Shown here piece by piece: positions 5,108 to 5,139 of a stretch of 5,139 bases of DNA (position 1 is the stretch's first letter; each line of letters opens with the position of its first letter). Position numbers and translations under genes: made by a program. The notes beneath the pieces were generated by a model. The model saw only the letters and a program-made list of their open reading frames with translations, was not told the origin of the DNA and did no database searches. Where the stretch lies: the NCBI GenBank assembly GCA_030587505.1, contig JAUQYY010000238.1, forward strand, positions 1 through 5,139, in the 5' to 3' direction. This DNA is from Candidatus Sigynarchaeota archaeon (GTDB taxonomy: Archaea > Asgardarchaeota > Jordarchaeia > Jordarchaeales > Jordarchaeaceae).

Positions 5108-5139
5108 ATAAACTTATCAATCAGTAAAAGTCTCTTACA

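Noticed and set aside
1..5139. tRNA, rRNA, CRISPR arrays, insertion sequences or attachment sites
   Set aside because: No direct-repeat arrays, transposase-like frames, terminal repeats or tRNA-like folds were seen on either strand.

Overview
The window reads as chromosomal DNA of an anaerobic archaeon. The evidence is TATA-box promoters with purine-rich BRE-like flanks, T-tract terminators, frequent TTG/GTG starts, frequent AGA/AGG arginine and ATA isoleucine codons, and archaeal gene families: the COG1900 homocysteine synthase with its ferredoxin partner, and a Roadblock/LC7 protein. A TACK-type lineage such as Bathyarchaeia is my guess from protein flavour; it cannot be proven from this window.

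Layout: (1) Positions 1-136 are a promoter and leader with a TATA box, a perfect 14-bp palindrome and a strong Shine-Dalgarno (SD) site. (2) 137-2028 is a two-gene operon. The first gene encodes a DUF39/COG1900 plus CBS-pair L-aspartate-semialdehyde sulfurtransferase. The second encodes a NIL-domain plus 2x[4Fe-4S] ferredoxin. Together they are predicted to make homocysteine directly from aspartate semialdehyde and reduced sulfur. (3) 2055-2060 is a T-tract terminator, followed by a strong promoter and a single gene (best start 2149) for a long coiled coil ending in a winged-helix-like domain, function unknown. (4) 2833-3057 is an AT-rich intergenic region with a probable terminator, an AT palindrome and a weak promoter. 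(5) 3058-4584 encodes an acyl-CoA dehydrogenase with an isovaleryl-CoA/long-chain-type active-site arrangement and an unusual C-terminal extension of about 115 residues that looks like a winged helix. (6) 4585-4715 is a convergent intergenic region with T-rich termination signals for both strands. (7) 4716-5105, on the minus strand, encodes a small Roadblock/LC7-type protein whose upstream region runs off the window.

The first two genes form a clear functional unit in methionine and sulfur metabolism. The other three are separate transcription units with no demonstrated link to it. The most unusual items are the dehydrogenase fused to a winged-helix-like tail, the weak resemblance of that tail to the C-terminal domain of the neighbouring coiled-coil protein, and the perfect palindrome in the homocysteine operon leader.
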